Shown here: in pieces, positions 32,042-42,377 of the stretch
Layout of the letters: every line of letters starts with the position of its first letter
Numbering within the stretch: position 1 is the stretch's first letter
Assembly: GCA_021292165.1 (NCBI GenBank)
Contig: CM037880.1
Location: 29,729,636-29,793,635 of the forward strand
From: Shinisaurus crocodilurus
Taxonomy: Eukaryota; Chordata; Lepidosauria; Squamata; Shinisauridae
Length of the DNA: 64,000 nucleotides
Direction of reading: 5' to 3'
Position numbers and translations under genes: made by a program
The notes under the pieces: generated by a model
Databases searched by the model: none
What the model was told of the DNA's origin: nothing
What the model saw: only the letters and a program-made list of their open reading frames with translations

Positions 32042-32334
32042 GTAGAGGCCCTCCTCATGAGGAGGACTCTCTGCAATCAAAGTGAATGACTGATGCTGGG
32101 GCATAGGTGGGGCTTTGGTAGCTCCAGGATAAAAAGCTCAGTAGAAGCTTATAGAAGCTTCTGGAAATAATGTCTGTGTTTAACTTTGGCTTTAGCCTGC
32201 TTCCTGCCTGTGGACCCTGCCTTCTCCTTGGACCCCACTAGGTAAGTGACCTTGCCCTGGAGTTGACCACTCTCTCTGCCTAACCCCTTTTGTCTGTACT
32301 GCCTGGCTTTGCTATCTGCTACTTTCATAGATTT

Positions 32335-32493
32335 CATAGATCATAGAGTTGGAAGGAGCCTACAAGGCTATCGAGTCCAACCCCCTGCTCAGTGCAGGAA
32401 ACTAGAGGAGGGGTCTCCCATCCAAGTAATAACCAGGCTTGACCCTGCTTAGCTTTCCACACTCAGACAAGCTGTGCTAGCATGAGCCATAGG
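32335..32493 (-). repeat. 5S rRNA-headed SINE with CR1-like tail (copy 1)
   Basis: On the minus strand it reads GTCTGAGTGTGGAAAGCTAAGCAGGGTCAAGCCTGG, matching 5S rRNA GTCTGATCTCGGAAGCTAAGCAGGGTCGGGCCTGG. The tail CAGGGGGTTGGACTCGATAGCC..CCTTCCAACTCTATGATCTATGA is of CR1-like form. It has a SINE structure and is not a 5S gene. Confidence 0.75.
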
Positions 32494-32500
32494 CCTGTAT

Positions 32501-33283
32501 TGGATCTGACTAGGCCTGGATGTGGACTCTGGCTTGCCTTGCTACTCTCTTGTACCTTCAGCTACTGACTCACCAGACTCCAGCCCAGCCTGAACACTCA
32601 GCATGGTGGGGAGTAGGACAGCTGGGCTCTAATTCCATAAGTGTGCTCAAATGGAAGAAAAGCACCTGGAGGGAGAACTGCGGGGGAGGTAAGCAGCGGA
32701 TGAGTGGGGGAGGGTTTAGCACTCATCTGTGTACCTATTCTTTACTTTTAAACAATCTCCACCCCCTGTTTGATACCTGTTATGGGGAAGATAGAAGGTT
32801 AAATACGCAGATCTATCACCATCATGCCTAACTTGGCGCTAAGTCCCACTGGCTGCATTCAGATGTATGCTTTAGCATTACAAGAACAAGCTCAACAGGT
32901 TCGCAAGATCCCCCCTTGCCGCTCCTTCTTTGGCATGACTGTGCGGAAGAAATTAGCTTCTGCTTCAGATTAACCCCAGTTCAGTGTCTTGTCCTAACCC
33001 TAAACGTGGGTTAATCTTGGCTATGGTGAGTTGAAACAAGCAAGCTCCAGAAACAATGGTTTGAAGTTGGCTTGTTTCAACAAACCACAGTTAAGAGTAA
33101 CCAGAGTTTGTCTGGGTTCAGACAACATGATAAGCTCCGGTTATCTAAAACAGAAGTGAAAACTTCCAAATGTCTCTTGACTGTGCCATAGTAGGAGGAG
33201 TGGAGCATGCAAGCCCAAAGCTCACTGCAGCCTCTTCCCATAACAATAAATCATGGTTTAGCATTATGTCTGAATTAGCCCAC
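32501..33283. other. Unassigned intergenic DNA
   Basis: 33110-33145 has the TGGGTTCAGACAACATGATAAG end motif of the TIR family at 27788. Nothing else is recognised. Confidence 0.35.
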
Positions 33284-33393
33284 TGAGATTAATAGGCTTT
33301 ACTCCTAGGTAAATGCACACATTTGCCTAGCAGTAAGTCCCATTGAACTCAATGGGACTTAATTCTGGGTAGAAATGTATAGGATTACACTGT
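33284..33393. repeat. Common 'AGTAAGTCCCATTGAACTCAATGGGACTTA' repeat
   Basis: It contains the self-complementary TCCCATTGA/TCAATGGGA core and the 'TATAGGATTACACTGT' end. It is shared with several other sites in the window. Confidence 0.6.
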
Positions 33394-33945
33394 TGGTGTC
33401 ACTTTCTCATATAGAATCTGAGCTTGGTCACAGGTCATCTGCCATAGGCCAATAACATCGCAGGACTGCCAGTTGCATTGACTCTGCAATTTCTTCAGCA
33501 GCAAAAATGTACTTCCTCTGCAGTTTGCAAACCCTGACAGCTGACCTATTACTGGCTTGCAGAGGAAGTGTTGGCAGCAACTTCCTCTGCAAATGTAGGG
33601 AGGGATGGGGGAAACCACAGGAGAAGTACACACAGGCAAAATAGCAACAGCGGCTTAACATTATACTTTTATTTGCCGTAGATGCAAAATCCTCATTAGT
33701 TTCAAAAAGAATTATGAGCTTATTATGAACTGCAGAAGAATATCCTTGGATTCTAACTTAAGGCTGCAATCTAATGCCCACTGTACCTACTTCTGGGTAA
33801 ACTCGCATAGGACCACGTTCCAAGCATCTGGTTTCATAGCTGAGCAGAAATTCAGGCCTGGGTTTCTTGCATTCAAACTCAAGCTGCTATGAAGGTAGCA
33901 GAATACTTTCTGACCCCTCTAAGTCACTATCAGTGAGGAAACACT
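33394..33945. other. Unassigned intergenic DNA
   Basis: No repeat or gene is recognised apart from short chance frames. Confidence 0.35.
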
Positions 33946-33950
33946 GGGCT

Positions 33951-34797
33951 GGTTTGCACGACATGACAGCCCATGGGTTAAACAACCAATGGGCTGTTGG
34001 GGACAAGTGGGAGAGAGTAGGCACACTGCCTGAAGTGCACCCACCTTTTCTGCTTTTACTCATCAACCTATGGTCGGCTACTTCATAGGTTGCTGACTGT
34101 GTCATCCGAACCTGGACTGCTGGGTTGTTTAGGGGCAGAGGCGGTGTTAGGGGCAGCCCACTAGGGCTGGAGCCCCAAATCTCTGGGAGGCCCTCTGCCC
34201 CACCACCCTGCTATCTGTGGGCACTTGCTGAAATAAGGGGACAGGGGCCCTGATGATCTCTGTTGCATCTGATCCCCCTGGATTAGCTGGCTTTTTGTCC
34301 ACATGTGCTTCACTTCCTGCTGTCCCCCCCTTGAATCGTTCTGCCTCCCCCCCGAAATAAAATGCCCTCCTCTCCCTTGTCCATACATCCCTTTTTACAA
34401 AGAGGGGTGTCCTTAGGAGACAGGGTCCTTTAAAGCCACACACACAGAATGACTTTAGAACATATGCAAATTAGCATATGCAAAGTGGTGCATTCTTTTT
34501 GTCCTGCCGCCTCAGCCCTGGATCTTTTCGGTACCTTGCACCGCCACTGTTTAGGGGATAAACAACCCGGTGGCTAACCCAAAAACAAACCATGGGTTAA
34601 CTGCTGGGTTGTTTAGCCCCTAAACAACCCAGCGGTTCGGATTAGACACCAAGCAACCTATGAAGGAGCTGACTGTGGATTGCTAAGTAAAAGTGGAAGT
34701 AGCAGGTGTGGTGCAGGCAGCACAACTCCTCTCTCCTGCTCGTCCCCGGCAGCCCATGGGTTGTTTAACCCATGGGCTGTCATGTCTTGTGACACAG
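33951..34797. mobile_element. TIR miniature element carrying a second one
   Basis: The left end TGGTTTGCACGACATGACAGCCCATGGG and the right end CCCATGGGCTGTCATGTCTTGTGACACAGG are long inverted repeats. It is related to 40226-40633. It is split by the element at 34136-34549. Confidence 0.7.
34136..34549. mobile_element. Nested hAT-type miniature element
   Basis: It starts CAGAGGCGGTGTTAGG and ends CTTGCACCGCCACTG, with the exact 8-bp TSD TTTAGGGG at 34128-34135 and 34550-34557. It is 414 bp and has no coding frame. Confidence 0.85.
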
Positions 34798-35770
34798 GTC
34801 AGAGATTTTGATTTGAATTGTGGGGTGGGGGGAAAGGCTTTAATGTTGCCTCCCCCACTCAGTGATCCTGATGCAGGCAAAATCACTGCTTCCCCGCTGC
34901 TGTTAGCAGCAGAAAAACGACAATCTTGATCAGGATCGCAGGGCTGTGTGTGTGAGGTTAAAGCTGTTTCTTCCACAGTGATCTTGCCTGCAGGGAACAA
35001 CAGAGTGAGAGGCTTTAACATGGGGCTTTAATATTGGAACCCCTCCCCAGCAATCCTGATGCAGGCAAGCAGCTAATAGCAGGGGGCAATCGGCAATTTG
35101 TTCCCCGCAGCCCAGTTGAGAGCTAAGCTGGGCTGTGGGGAATAGTGGGGTGGGCTTCCCAGCTCCACAAGCTGCACAGAGATCAGGCCATGGCCACATG
35201 GGGGAAACATGCTGCTGACATGTGCTATAGAGGTACTCAATTAAAAATAGCCGTACAGCACCCATATTCTCTATCTGATTTGTAACACGTTTGAGAAATG
35301 AAAAATGCTGCCCTATTTTCCATAGATAGATGGGGGGGGGGTTGTTTTTTTTTTTAACCATGCTTACTTGAAAGGATGTGCCACTGATTTCAATGGCACT
35401 TTCTTCCTAGTAAGTAAGGATATGCAGGCATAGCATCTTTCTAAAACAAAGGAACTCATTAACAAGAAACAATAGTAACTCAAAACAGGCACTGCCTGGA
35501 ATTTATTAGGTGTGGGAAGAACATCTTTGATGGACTGTATAAAGACTCCACAAAATGGGGGGGGGAGCTTTTCTAGCATGAGCCTTAAACCAAGAAGTTG
35601 GTATTGCAGTCTCAATAGAAAGAAGCAGCGGAGGTCAAGCTCAGAATGCAGCAGCTTGTTCAAAATGTAGAAAACTGTACTGACCAATCCAAATGAGGAG
35701 GTCTTCAGGATGGAAGTCAAAGGTGAGGGAGGGTAATGCAATAACAAATGATATAGCAACAGTATCAGTT
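34798..35770. other. Unassigned intergenic DNA
   Basis: It contains poorly preserved repeat-like text with G-runs. The 182-codon minus-strand frame at 35364-35912 has no recognisable domain and crosses into a transposon, so it is not called. Confidence 0.4.
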
Positions 35771-36093
35771 TCTTATGCCAGAGATAGACAGAACTTAGAT
35801 CTGGACCTACTGGTACGTCTCTGGGTGATTTGCAGTACATCAGCAAGGATTTCTGAATGTTTAACAATTGTTTAACAATAGGAGCAACAAAATTCCATCT
35901 CCCCTCCCCCAAATTATATTGCTAAAATGAAGAAAGCTGGGGGTAACCAGGAGTGGATTTTTATGTGGTAGTACTGTGAGCTCTATTCTGTTTTGGTACT
36001 CAAACCAAATTCCTGGGTTCAGAATTCTTTACTTCTAAACTTATGCCTTTTGCACCAGAGCCTGGTTAGTGGATCTTGGGTTGCTATTAAAAA

Positions 36094-36221
36094 CCCCTCG
36101 CCGGATCGTCACCTTGAAGTGGTGAGTGGGCTTGCGTGTTCCGATGAATCCTGTGAGCAATGCCGTCGGGAGCTATGTACTCCCAGTAGGGTCACCCATG
36201 GCGGTAAGGTCCGGGGAGAGG
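36094..36221 (+). promoter_or_regulatory. Structured 5' leader of the LINE
   Basis: There is a local hairpin TCACC-TTGAAGT-GGTGA (36109-36125) and a second one, GGGAG-CTATGTA-CTCCC (about 36168-36184). A 12-nt long-range pairing of 36094-36105 with 36210-36221 has 10 complementary positions. Layouts of this type occur at the start of Ingi-clade elements such as trypanosome L1Tc, where the leader is both promoter and HDV-like ribozyme. Whether this leader self-cleaves is not known. Confidence 0.45.
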
Positions 36222-36461
36222 AACCAGACAAAGAACGATCCAAAACATAAAGTCCTCAACGGCAGAACAGGCGGAAGATAATTAAACCTAAATTACAACG
36301 GCTGTGAAGGCGGATGAAGGCTGCAGCAGAGAATGGTTTTCCAATCGTCAGGGTAACCGTGCCATTGGATCTCTGCCGTACTCTGTCAAGTTTGTGTGGT
36401 GATTCGTTGTGCACCGATCTCCCCACATAAAACAGTTTCACGCACAGGCGTCTTCCAACCC

Positions 36462-36505
36462 AACCCACCCAACCCAACCCAACCCAAACAAAAAAAAAAA
36501 AAAAA
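36462..36505 (+). repeat. (AACCC)n tract plus poly-A in the LINE 5' UTR
   Basis: Reiterated CAACC/AACCC units are followed by about 17 A residues, then GTCCCATGGCGACTGG. It lies inside the leader, upstream of the coding frame. Confidence 0.85.
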
Positions 36506-36800
36506 GTCCCATGGCGACTGGCGAATGGCAACGGGGGCAGGACTGTGAATCTGGAAGCCCCTAGTCATGGACCAGCACATGGGCGGTGGATGCAGACTCA
36601 GTCGCCCTGTTCAAGGAACGAGGTAGTCGAGCAGCTCGGCAGCTGTATCCATGACTGAGCAGCCCTATTTAGGATCCACTCTGCTCACCCCGTATGGGGA
36701 GGGGGCTAGAAAAGGTGCCCTAAACATAGTCTACCTCTTTCTCCCCTGACTGGATTACCGCGTCCAGTGGGGTCACCATTTTAGCGGTCGAAAAAGACAT

Positions 36801-39800
36801 TTGAATTTTGGAACATGGAATATACGGACATTGCTGGATAACATAGATAGTGAACGCCCTGAGCGTAGGACTGCTATTATTGCAAGGGAGCTGAGACGGT
36901 TTAAAATTGACATAGCAGCACTTCAAGAAACTCGAAGGGCAGGAGAGGGACAGCTGAAAGAAGAAAAAGAAGGTTATACCTTCTTCTGGAAAGGACTACC
37001 TGAGCAGGACCGACGAATACATGGTGTAGGCTTTGCCATCAAAAATGAACTAGTGAACTCTTTGTCAGAAGTTCCTACTGGCATTAACGAACGCCTGATA
37101 ACTCTTCGATTAAAGCTCGCCAATAACCAACAGGTAACTATTTTGAGCGCTTATGCACCAACATTAGATGCTGATGATGACATCAAGGAAAGTTTTTACA
37201 GCCAGTTGGACACTCTCCTGTCAGAGATACCTAAGGAGGATAAAATTATCCTCCTAGGCGATTTTAACGCAAGAGTCGGGCGTGACTTTGATTTATGGCC
37301 AGAAACTATTGGAAAAGACGGAGTTGGTAATAGCAACCCGAACGGACTCTTACTTTTGTCTATATGTGCAGAGCATAATCTCACTATCACAAACACGCTC
37401 TTTCGACAAAAGAATAAGTTTAAAACATCATGGCAGCACCCACGGTCAAAGCACTGGCATCTTCTGGATTATGTAATTGTCCGTGCTAGAGATCGCCGCG
37501 ATGTACTTCTTACTAGGGCCATGGTGAGTGCCGACGACTGCTGGACAGACCACCGACTAATCCGGTCCACTATGGTTATCAACATTGCTCCCCAACGTAG
37601 GCTTCAAGGAAGGAAACCAAGGCGTAAAATGAACATCCAAGTCCTTCAAGATCCTATTAAGCAAACTCATCTTCAATCACTTCTTAAGGAACATCTACCT
37701 ACGGAACCTCCTGACAACATTGAGGACCATTGGTCTAAGCTGAAAACCTCCATTACTGCAGCTTGTGAACAAACTATTGGATATGAAACTAAGAAACATC
37801 AGGATTGGTTTGATGAAAATGACAATGAGATTAAATATATAATTGACCAAAAAAGGAAAGCCTTCCAAATATGGCAAAATTATATTAACTGCGCTGCCAA
37901 GAAAAAAACCTACGCTAGCGCAAAGGCTGAGGTCCAAAGAAGAACAAGAGAACTTAAGAACGCTTGGTGGAAAAAGAAAGCTGAAGAAATTCAACAACTT
38001 GCAGAATCTCATGATGCACGGGGCTTTTTTAAGGCCACAAGGGCCATTTATGGACCAAAAACCTATGGTACAAACCCTTTACAATCAAAAGATGGCACCA
38101 AACTCTTAAAAGACAAAGAGTCTATTGCACTGCGTTGGAAAGAGCATTATTATGACCTTTTAAATCGTAAGTCTAAGGTGGATAATGAGATTTTTTCGCA
38201 AATCCCGCAAAAACAAATTAAAGAGGAACTTGCAATACTCCCCACTTTGGATGAAGTAAAAAAAGCCATTAATCAAATGAAGAACAACAAAGCTAGTGGA
38301 CCAGATGGGATTCCTGCTGAAATCTTTAAAGAAGGGGGGCCCGAACTTGTACAACATCTTCATAAACTCATCGAAAAAATCTGGATAAGAGAAGAGATCC
38401 CAGAAGACTTCAGGGATGCCATAATTATCACCCTCTTTAAGAAGGGTGATAGAACAGACTGTGGAAACTATCGGGGCATTTCTCTCTTAGCAACCGCAGG
38501 TAAAATATTTGCTAGGATTCTTGCAAACCGTCTTCTATCTATTTCAGAAGAGATCCTCCCTGAAACTCAATATGGTTTCCGCCCCTCTAGAGGGACAGTA
38601 GACATGATTTTTACTGCACGTCAGCTCCAAGAAAAATGCCGGGAGCAAAATCAACCCCTTTATATGGCATTTATCGATTTGGCTAAGGCCTTTGATACTG
38701 TAGACCGTACAGCTCTCTGGACTATCCTTATGAAAATTGGATGCCCCAATAAATTTGTGAATATCTTGCGACTTCTCCATGACAACATGACGGCAACGGT
38801 TTTGGACAACAACGGCTCTCATGGTGCTCCATTTAAAGTGGGATCAGGTGTTAAACAGGGATGTGTTATCGCCCCAACATTATTTGCCATTTTCATCGCC
38901 ATGGTTTTACATCTTGTCGAGGGGAAACTTCCCACCGGTGTGGGAATTATATATCGAACAGATGGAAAGCTTTTTAATCTCAGCAGGCTGAAAGCAAAAA
39001 GTAAGGTAATTACAACCTCCGTTGTGGAACTTCAGTATGCTGATGATAATGTGGTCTCCGCACATTCAGAGGATGATCTCCAAACTATCCTAAATGCTTT
39101 TGCAGAAGCATACGAAAAACTTGGTCTCTCACTTAACATCAAAAAAACCAAAGTGCTTCATCAGCAAGTGCAAGCCAATCCTTTGGTGATGCCATCTATC
39201 CAGCTTGGCGGGACAATACTGGAAAATGTCGATCATTTTCTCTATCTTGGCAGCTATCTTTCTGTTACAGCTAACATCGACAGTGAAATCCAGCATCGTC
39301 TGAGCTCCGCAAGTGCCGCATTTTCTCGAATGAAACATAGAGTGTTCGAGGATCGGGATATTTGTAAGAAGACCAAAACACTGGTTTATGAAGCCATTGT
39401 ATTACCAACTTTATTGTATGCCTGCGAAACATGGACTATCTATAAACGTCACTTCCACCTCCTTGAAAGGTTTCATCAACGTTGCCTCCGGAAAATCCTG
39501 CAAATTACTTGGGAAGATAGGCGAACAAATGTCAGTGTACTGGAAGAAGCAAAGACTACTAGCATTGAAAAAATGATCCTTCAACGCCAACTTCAGTGGA
39601 CCGGTCATGTTGTTCGAATGCCTGACTGCCGTCTCCCAAAGCAGTTACTTTACTCCCAACTCAAGGATGGAAAGCGGAATATCGGTGGTCAATATAAGAG
39701 GTTTAAAGATGTTCATAAGGCTAATCTAAAAAAATGCAATATAAACATCGAAAACTGGGAAGCTCTGGCCCATGAACGATCTAAATGGAGGTTGGCCTTT

Positions 39801-39986
39801 CACAAAGGTTCCATGGACTTTGAAGAAGCACGAGTGCAAGGTGAAAGGGAGAAACGTGCTAAGCGAAAAGCACGTCAAATGAATCCTTTACAGGACCATC
39901 TTCTATCTGGTAACCTGTGTCCTCACTGTGGGAAGCTGTGTGGATCTAGAATTGGCCTCCACAGTCACTTACGGACCCATCGCTAG
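36801..39986 (+). CDS. LINE endonuclease-reverse transcriptase polyprotein
   Basis: The 1061-residue frame ends at TAG 39984-39986. It drives target-primed reverse transcription of its own RNA. The AP-endonuclease-like domain comes first: GTWNIRTL (Asn7), LQETR (Glu43), LLGDFNA (Asp154, Asn156) and TDHRL (Asp250, His251). The reverse transcriptase follows: ASGPDGIPAEIF at about 510, FIDLAKAFD with Asp626, GVKQGC, and the catalytic YADD at 746-749. A thumb/connection region follows, then a C-terminal C2H2 finger (Cys1040, Cys1043, His1056, His1060), likely nucleic-acid binding. No RNase H domain is seen. The frame opens after TGA at 36747-36749. The first codon listed here is TTG, and the first in-frame ATG is codon 241 (37521), so the true start is unresolved. 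All catalytic residues appear intact. Confidence 0.88.
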   Translation: MNFGTWNIRTLLDNIDSERPERRTAIIARELRRFKIDIAALQETRRAGEGQLKEEKEGYTFFWKGLPEQDRRIHGVGFAIKNELVNSLSEVPTGINERLITLRLKLANNQQVTILSAYAPTLDADDDIKESFYSQLDTLLSEIPKEDKIILLGDFNARVGRDFDLWPETIGKDGVGNSNPNGLLLLSICAEHNLTITNTLFRQKNKFKTSWQHPRSKHWHLLDYVIVRARDRRDVLLTRAMVSADDCWTDHRLIRSTMVINIAPQRRLQGRKPRRKMNIQVLQDPIKQTHLQSLLKEHLPTEPPDNIEDHWSKLKTSITAACEQTIGYETKKHQDWFDENDNEIKYIIDQKRKAFQIWQNYINCAAKKKTYASAKAEVQRRTRELKNAWWKKKAEEIQQLAESHDARGFFKATRAIYGPKTYGTNPLQSKDGTKLLKDKESIALRWKEHYYDLLNRKSKVDNEIFSQIPQKQIKEELAILPTLDEVKKAINQMKNNKASGPDGIPAEIFKEGGPELVQHLHKLIEKIWIREEIPEDFRDAIIITLFKKGDRTDCGNYRGISLLATAGKIFARILANRLLSISEEILPETQYGFRPSRGTVDMIFTARQLQEKCREQNQPLYMAFIDLAKAFDTVDRTALWTILMKIGCPNKFVNILRLLHDNMTATVLDNNGSHGAPFKVGSGVKQGCVIAPTLFAIFIAMVLHLVEGKLPTGVGIIYRTDGKLFNLSRLKAKSKVITTSVVELQYADDNVVSAHSEDDLQTILNAFAEAYEKLGLSLNIKKTKVLHQQVQANPLVMPSIQLGGTILENVDHFLYLGSYLSVTANIDSEIQHRLSSASAAFSRMKHRVFEDRDICKKTKTLVYEAIVLPTLLYACETWTIYKRHFHLLERFHQRCLRKILQITWEDRRTNVSVLEEAKTTSIEKMILQRQLQWTGHVVRMPDCRLPKQLLYSQLKDGKRNIGGQYKRFKDVHKANLKKCNINIENWEALAHERSKWRLAFHKGSMDFEEARVQGEREKRAKRKARQMNPLQDHLLSGNLCPHCGKLCGSRIGLHSHLRTHR

Positions 39987-40225
39987 AGTCTACACAATCT
40001 TCTTTAGAATCTCCTCCTTTTATCCCGGAAGACAATCTTACTCGGTCACGAGTGATCGCCTGATGATTAAAAAAAACAAAAGGCTTGACATTTGCCCACC
40101 CATCTTATGCTATTACTGAACAGGAAAAGCCAAGAGCATGCAGTGATAACTGTTAACAACCCAATTAAAGAAAGAGCATCCTCATTCTTTGGGTAATTAT
40201 TTTGTGGATAACCAACACAGTGGCT

Positions 40226-40633
40226 TGGTTTGCATGCCATGGCCAATTCCTGGGTTCCTTAACCCAGGAGTTGGTGCAGGTGTGCGGGAGCAAGCAATTG
40301 CACTGCCTCCCACCTGCTTGCCACTTCTATGTTAATTAACCCTGTTTCTGGGTTGTTTTGTGACATCCGAAACCAGAAACTCTGGGTTATGGGTTAAACA
40401 AAGTTAACTGAACAACAAACCATGGGCAATTGTTGGGTCAACTCTGGGTTGTTTAACCCTAAACAACCCAGAATTTCAGGTTTGGACCTCACAAAACAAC
40501 CCAGGAATGGGGCATTCCTGGGTTGTTAATTGAAAACCAAAGTGGTGAGTGGCACACTTGCTCACTCTTGTGTGTGTCTACAATTCCTGGGTTAAACAGT
40601 CCAGGAACTGGCCATCATGTGCAATCTGGGTCA
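40226..40633. mobile_element. TIR miniature element
   Basis: The left end GGTTTGCATGCCATGGCCAATTCCTGGG and the right end CCAGGAACTGGCCATCATGTGCAATC are inverted repeats. The interior is full of GGGTTGTTTAACCC-type palindromes. It is related to 33951-34797. Confidence 0.6.
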
Positions 40634-41635
40634 CTGATTCAGCATGCTAATCACAGACCAGATTCAGTGGTGGGTACATGTGCGGTGTGCATCATTCCCA
40701 TGGGGTGGTGTGTACTGTGCAAAGCCACTCAGCCAGCACTCAGAGAAATGGCCACTCTTCCCAGCACTGGCCCTGTTGCCCACTGTTATCTCTGATCACA
40801 CAGATTGGAGATAACAGTGGGGATTCTTGGGGGCCAAGCCCCATCCCCTGGAGGAACCCAAGGAGGCTCTGCGAGGAACCCAAAGTTTCAAATCCCTGCT
40901 ATAGGCCAAATAAAACGATCAGATTTGGGTTCTGTAGAGACATGGGAAGCATAGCTGTAGGGCCCTGTGTTGTTTGACTTCCCAGTGCCAAAGAAGCAAG
41001 AGAAGCCACAGGATCCAATTCCCACTTGTTTGTCAGGACTTGTTCCTCAGATCTGCCTTGATGTACTGAACTTGGAATGAGACACAGTTGGAGCTATTTG
41101 GTCACCCTATCCTTATTGGCTTCAACTGGCCCTTGCCAGAGGATGAAAGGAGAGACTAAATGCAATTAGATTAACAGTTTTGTCATGGAGCAACTTGTCT
41201 GTACCTCTTAGGAACAAAGCAGAGGTAACACACAGTTTCATAAATCTTTCCCTTGATATTAGTTTTGTTTTGTTCTTAAAGCAGCATTAAGTGGCCTTGA
41301 GTTTAAACAGAAAAGTGGCAGGGGATGGACTGCTTAATCCTTTCCCCTCCAGCCATTTCCCCCCTCCTAGGTGCTTTTTCACCCACAAAGGAAAAGATAG
41401 ATACCAGTATCTCCATCCTCCCCATGTGTGGAGAAAAGCAACTTGGGACTTTTTTTGAGCAGCTGGAAAGGGAAGATGGCCCTCCTCACCATCTCATTCT
41501 TTCTATCAATCTTTGGGGCTCTCCATTGACTCTAGTGGGAGCATCTTTACTTACACCAACTCTTTCATAGGTGTAAGTGCAATCTACTTCTATATTTTTC
41601 TCTCCCTGTTGGTGTGGTGGTGACATTGGCTTACT
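40634..41635. other. Unassigned intergenic DNA
   Basis: No repeat or gene is recognised. Confidence 0.4.
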
Positions 41636-41639
41636 GAAG

Positions 41640-41830
41640 CTGCTATTTGCACCACAAGCTTTCACATCAATGGAGACTTCGTTTGAAATGTAAATAACAG
41701 CTTCAGAATTTTTTCTCAGGACCAGGGCTGGAGGGAAAGAGTTAAACTTCCTTCAGCGGTCTCTAGGCTGCAAAATATTTGCATATCAATTGCATTCATG
41801 CAATTAACCTCACATCTAATTTGGCCCTGA
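41640..41830. promoter_or_regulatory. Candidate conserved non-coding element near PIP4K2A
   Basis: It has no repeat signature and includes ATATTTGCATATCAATTGCATTCATGCAATTAACC, with an octamer-like ATTTGCAT and several TAAT/ATTA cores, about 1.3 kb upstream of exon 1. This is a nomination only. Confidence 0.25.
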
Positions 41831-42144
41831 CCCAAACCCAGGATATGATCTGAACTAAATGTGGCTCCACCCATCAACCTGCTAGCTTCTATTTTCTCCT
41901 TGCACTAGTAGTATCCCACTAGCATAAAGGTTATGCTAGCAGCACCTACTTCTGGTGCCACTGTGTTACACTTCTAACATAAATTTGTTACATCAGCTTA
42001 ACTTCTCATTCTGCTGGTGTGGTGAAATTTACTAACAATGCTATTCATGCCCAGTGGGTATTTATCCTACCCAGGGTAGGATTGCTACTTAAATAGTGCC
42101 TATATTGAGATTTGATAATATGCTTACTGTATTTGTAACATTTA

Positions 42145-42235
42145 CAGTGCAATCTTGTGCATGGCTCCTTAGAAGTAAGATTCATTAAGATCAATGGAAC
42201 TTTTGCCCAGCTAAATATATATAGGATTGCAGCCT
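42145..42235. repeat. Common 'AGTAAGATTCATTAAGATCAATGGAACTT' repeat
   Basis: It is the same family as 33284-33393, with the end TATAGGATTGCAGCC. Confidence 0.5.
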
Positions 42236-42377
42236 GTACTCAATTGATAGATTAATCAGATAAAAAGCAAATGCATATCCAATTAATTGGATAAAAGGCA
42301 AATGCATAACCAACTAAAAGGTGTGTTTTATCCGTTCCCAGCCCTGAGACAACTGATTAAAAGTCACTACCCATCCA

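Larger units (their letters stand above)
31700..32500 (+). repeat. Unassigned retroelement-like segment, interrupted by a 5S-headed SINE
   Basis: It carries a decayed frame (31781-32041), then GGATAAAAAGCTCAG, a TATA/leader-like word, and text typical of LTR leaders. No terminal repeats with a matching TSD were found, so the class stays open. Confidence 0.35.
36094..40065 (+). mobile_element. Full-length APE-type LINE (Ingi/Vingi-like), apparently young
   Basis: It is about 3.97 kb, from CCCCTCGCCGGATC to the 3' end ATCGCCTGATG, flanked by ATTAAAAA (36086-36093 and 40066-40073). It consists of a 0.7-kb structured 5' UTR, a single 1061-codon endonuclease-reverse transcriptase frame without interruption, and an 80-bp 3' UTR. 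The clade assignment is an inference from the single-ORF layout without RNase H, the C-terminal zinc finger, and the leader wording. RTE- or Rex-like placement is not excluded. Confidence 0.85.
35779..40102. mobile_element. hAT-type miniature element split by the LINE
   Basis: The left part is 35779-36093 (starting CAGAGATAGACAG). The right part, 40074-40102, ends TTTGCCCACCCA. The exact 8-bp TSD TCTTATGC is at 35771-35778 and 40103-40110. An uninterrupted relative at 48488-48811 runs through the equivalent point, confirming the pre-insertion arrangement. Confidence 0.85.

Noticed and set aside
35364..35912. 182-codon minus-strand frame
   Set aside because: No recognisable domain, no splice or promoter context, and it overlaps the start of a transposon at 35779. 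It is likely chance.
36462..36490. Interstitial telomere repeat
   Set aside because: The unit is AACCC, not TTAGGG/CCCTAA, and it is inside the LINE leader.
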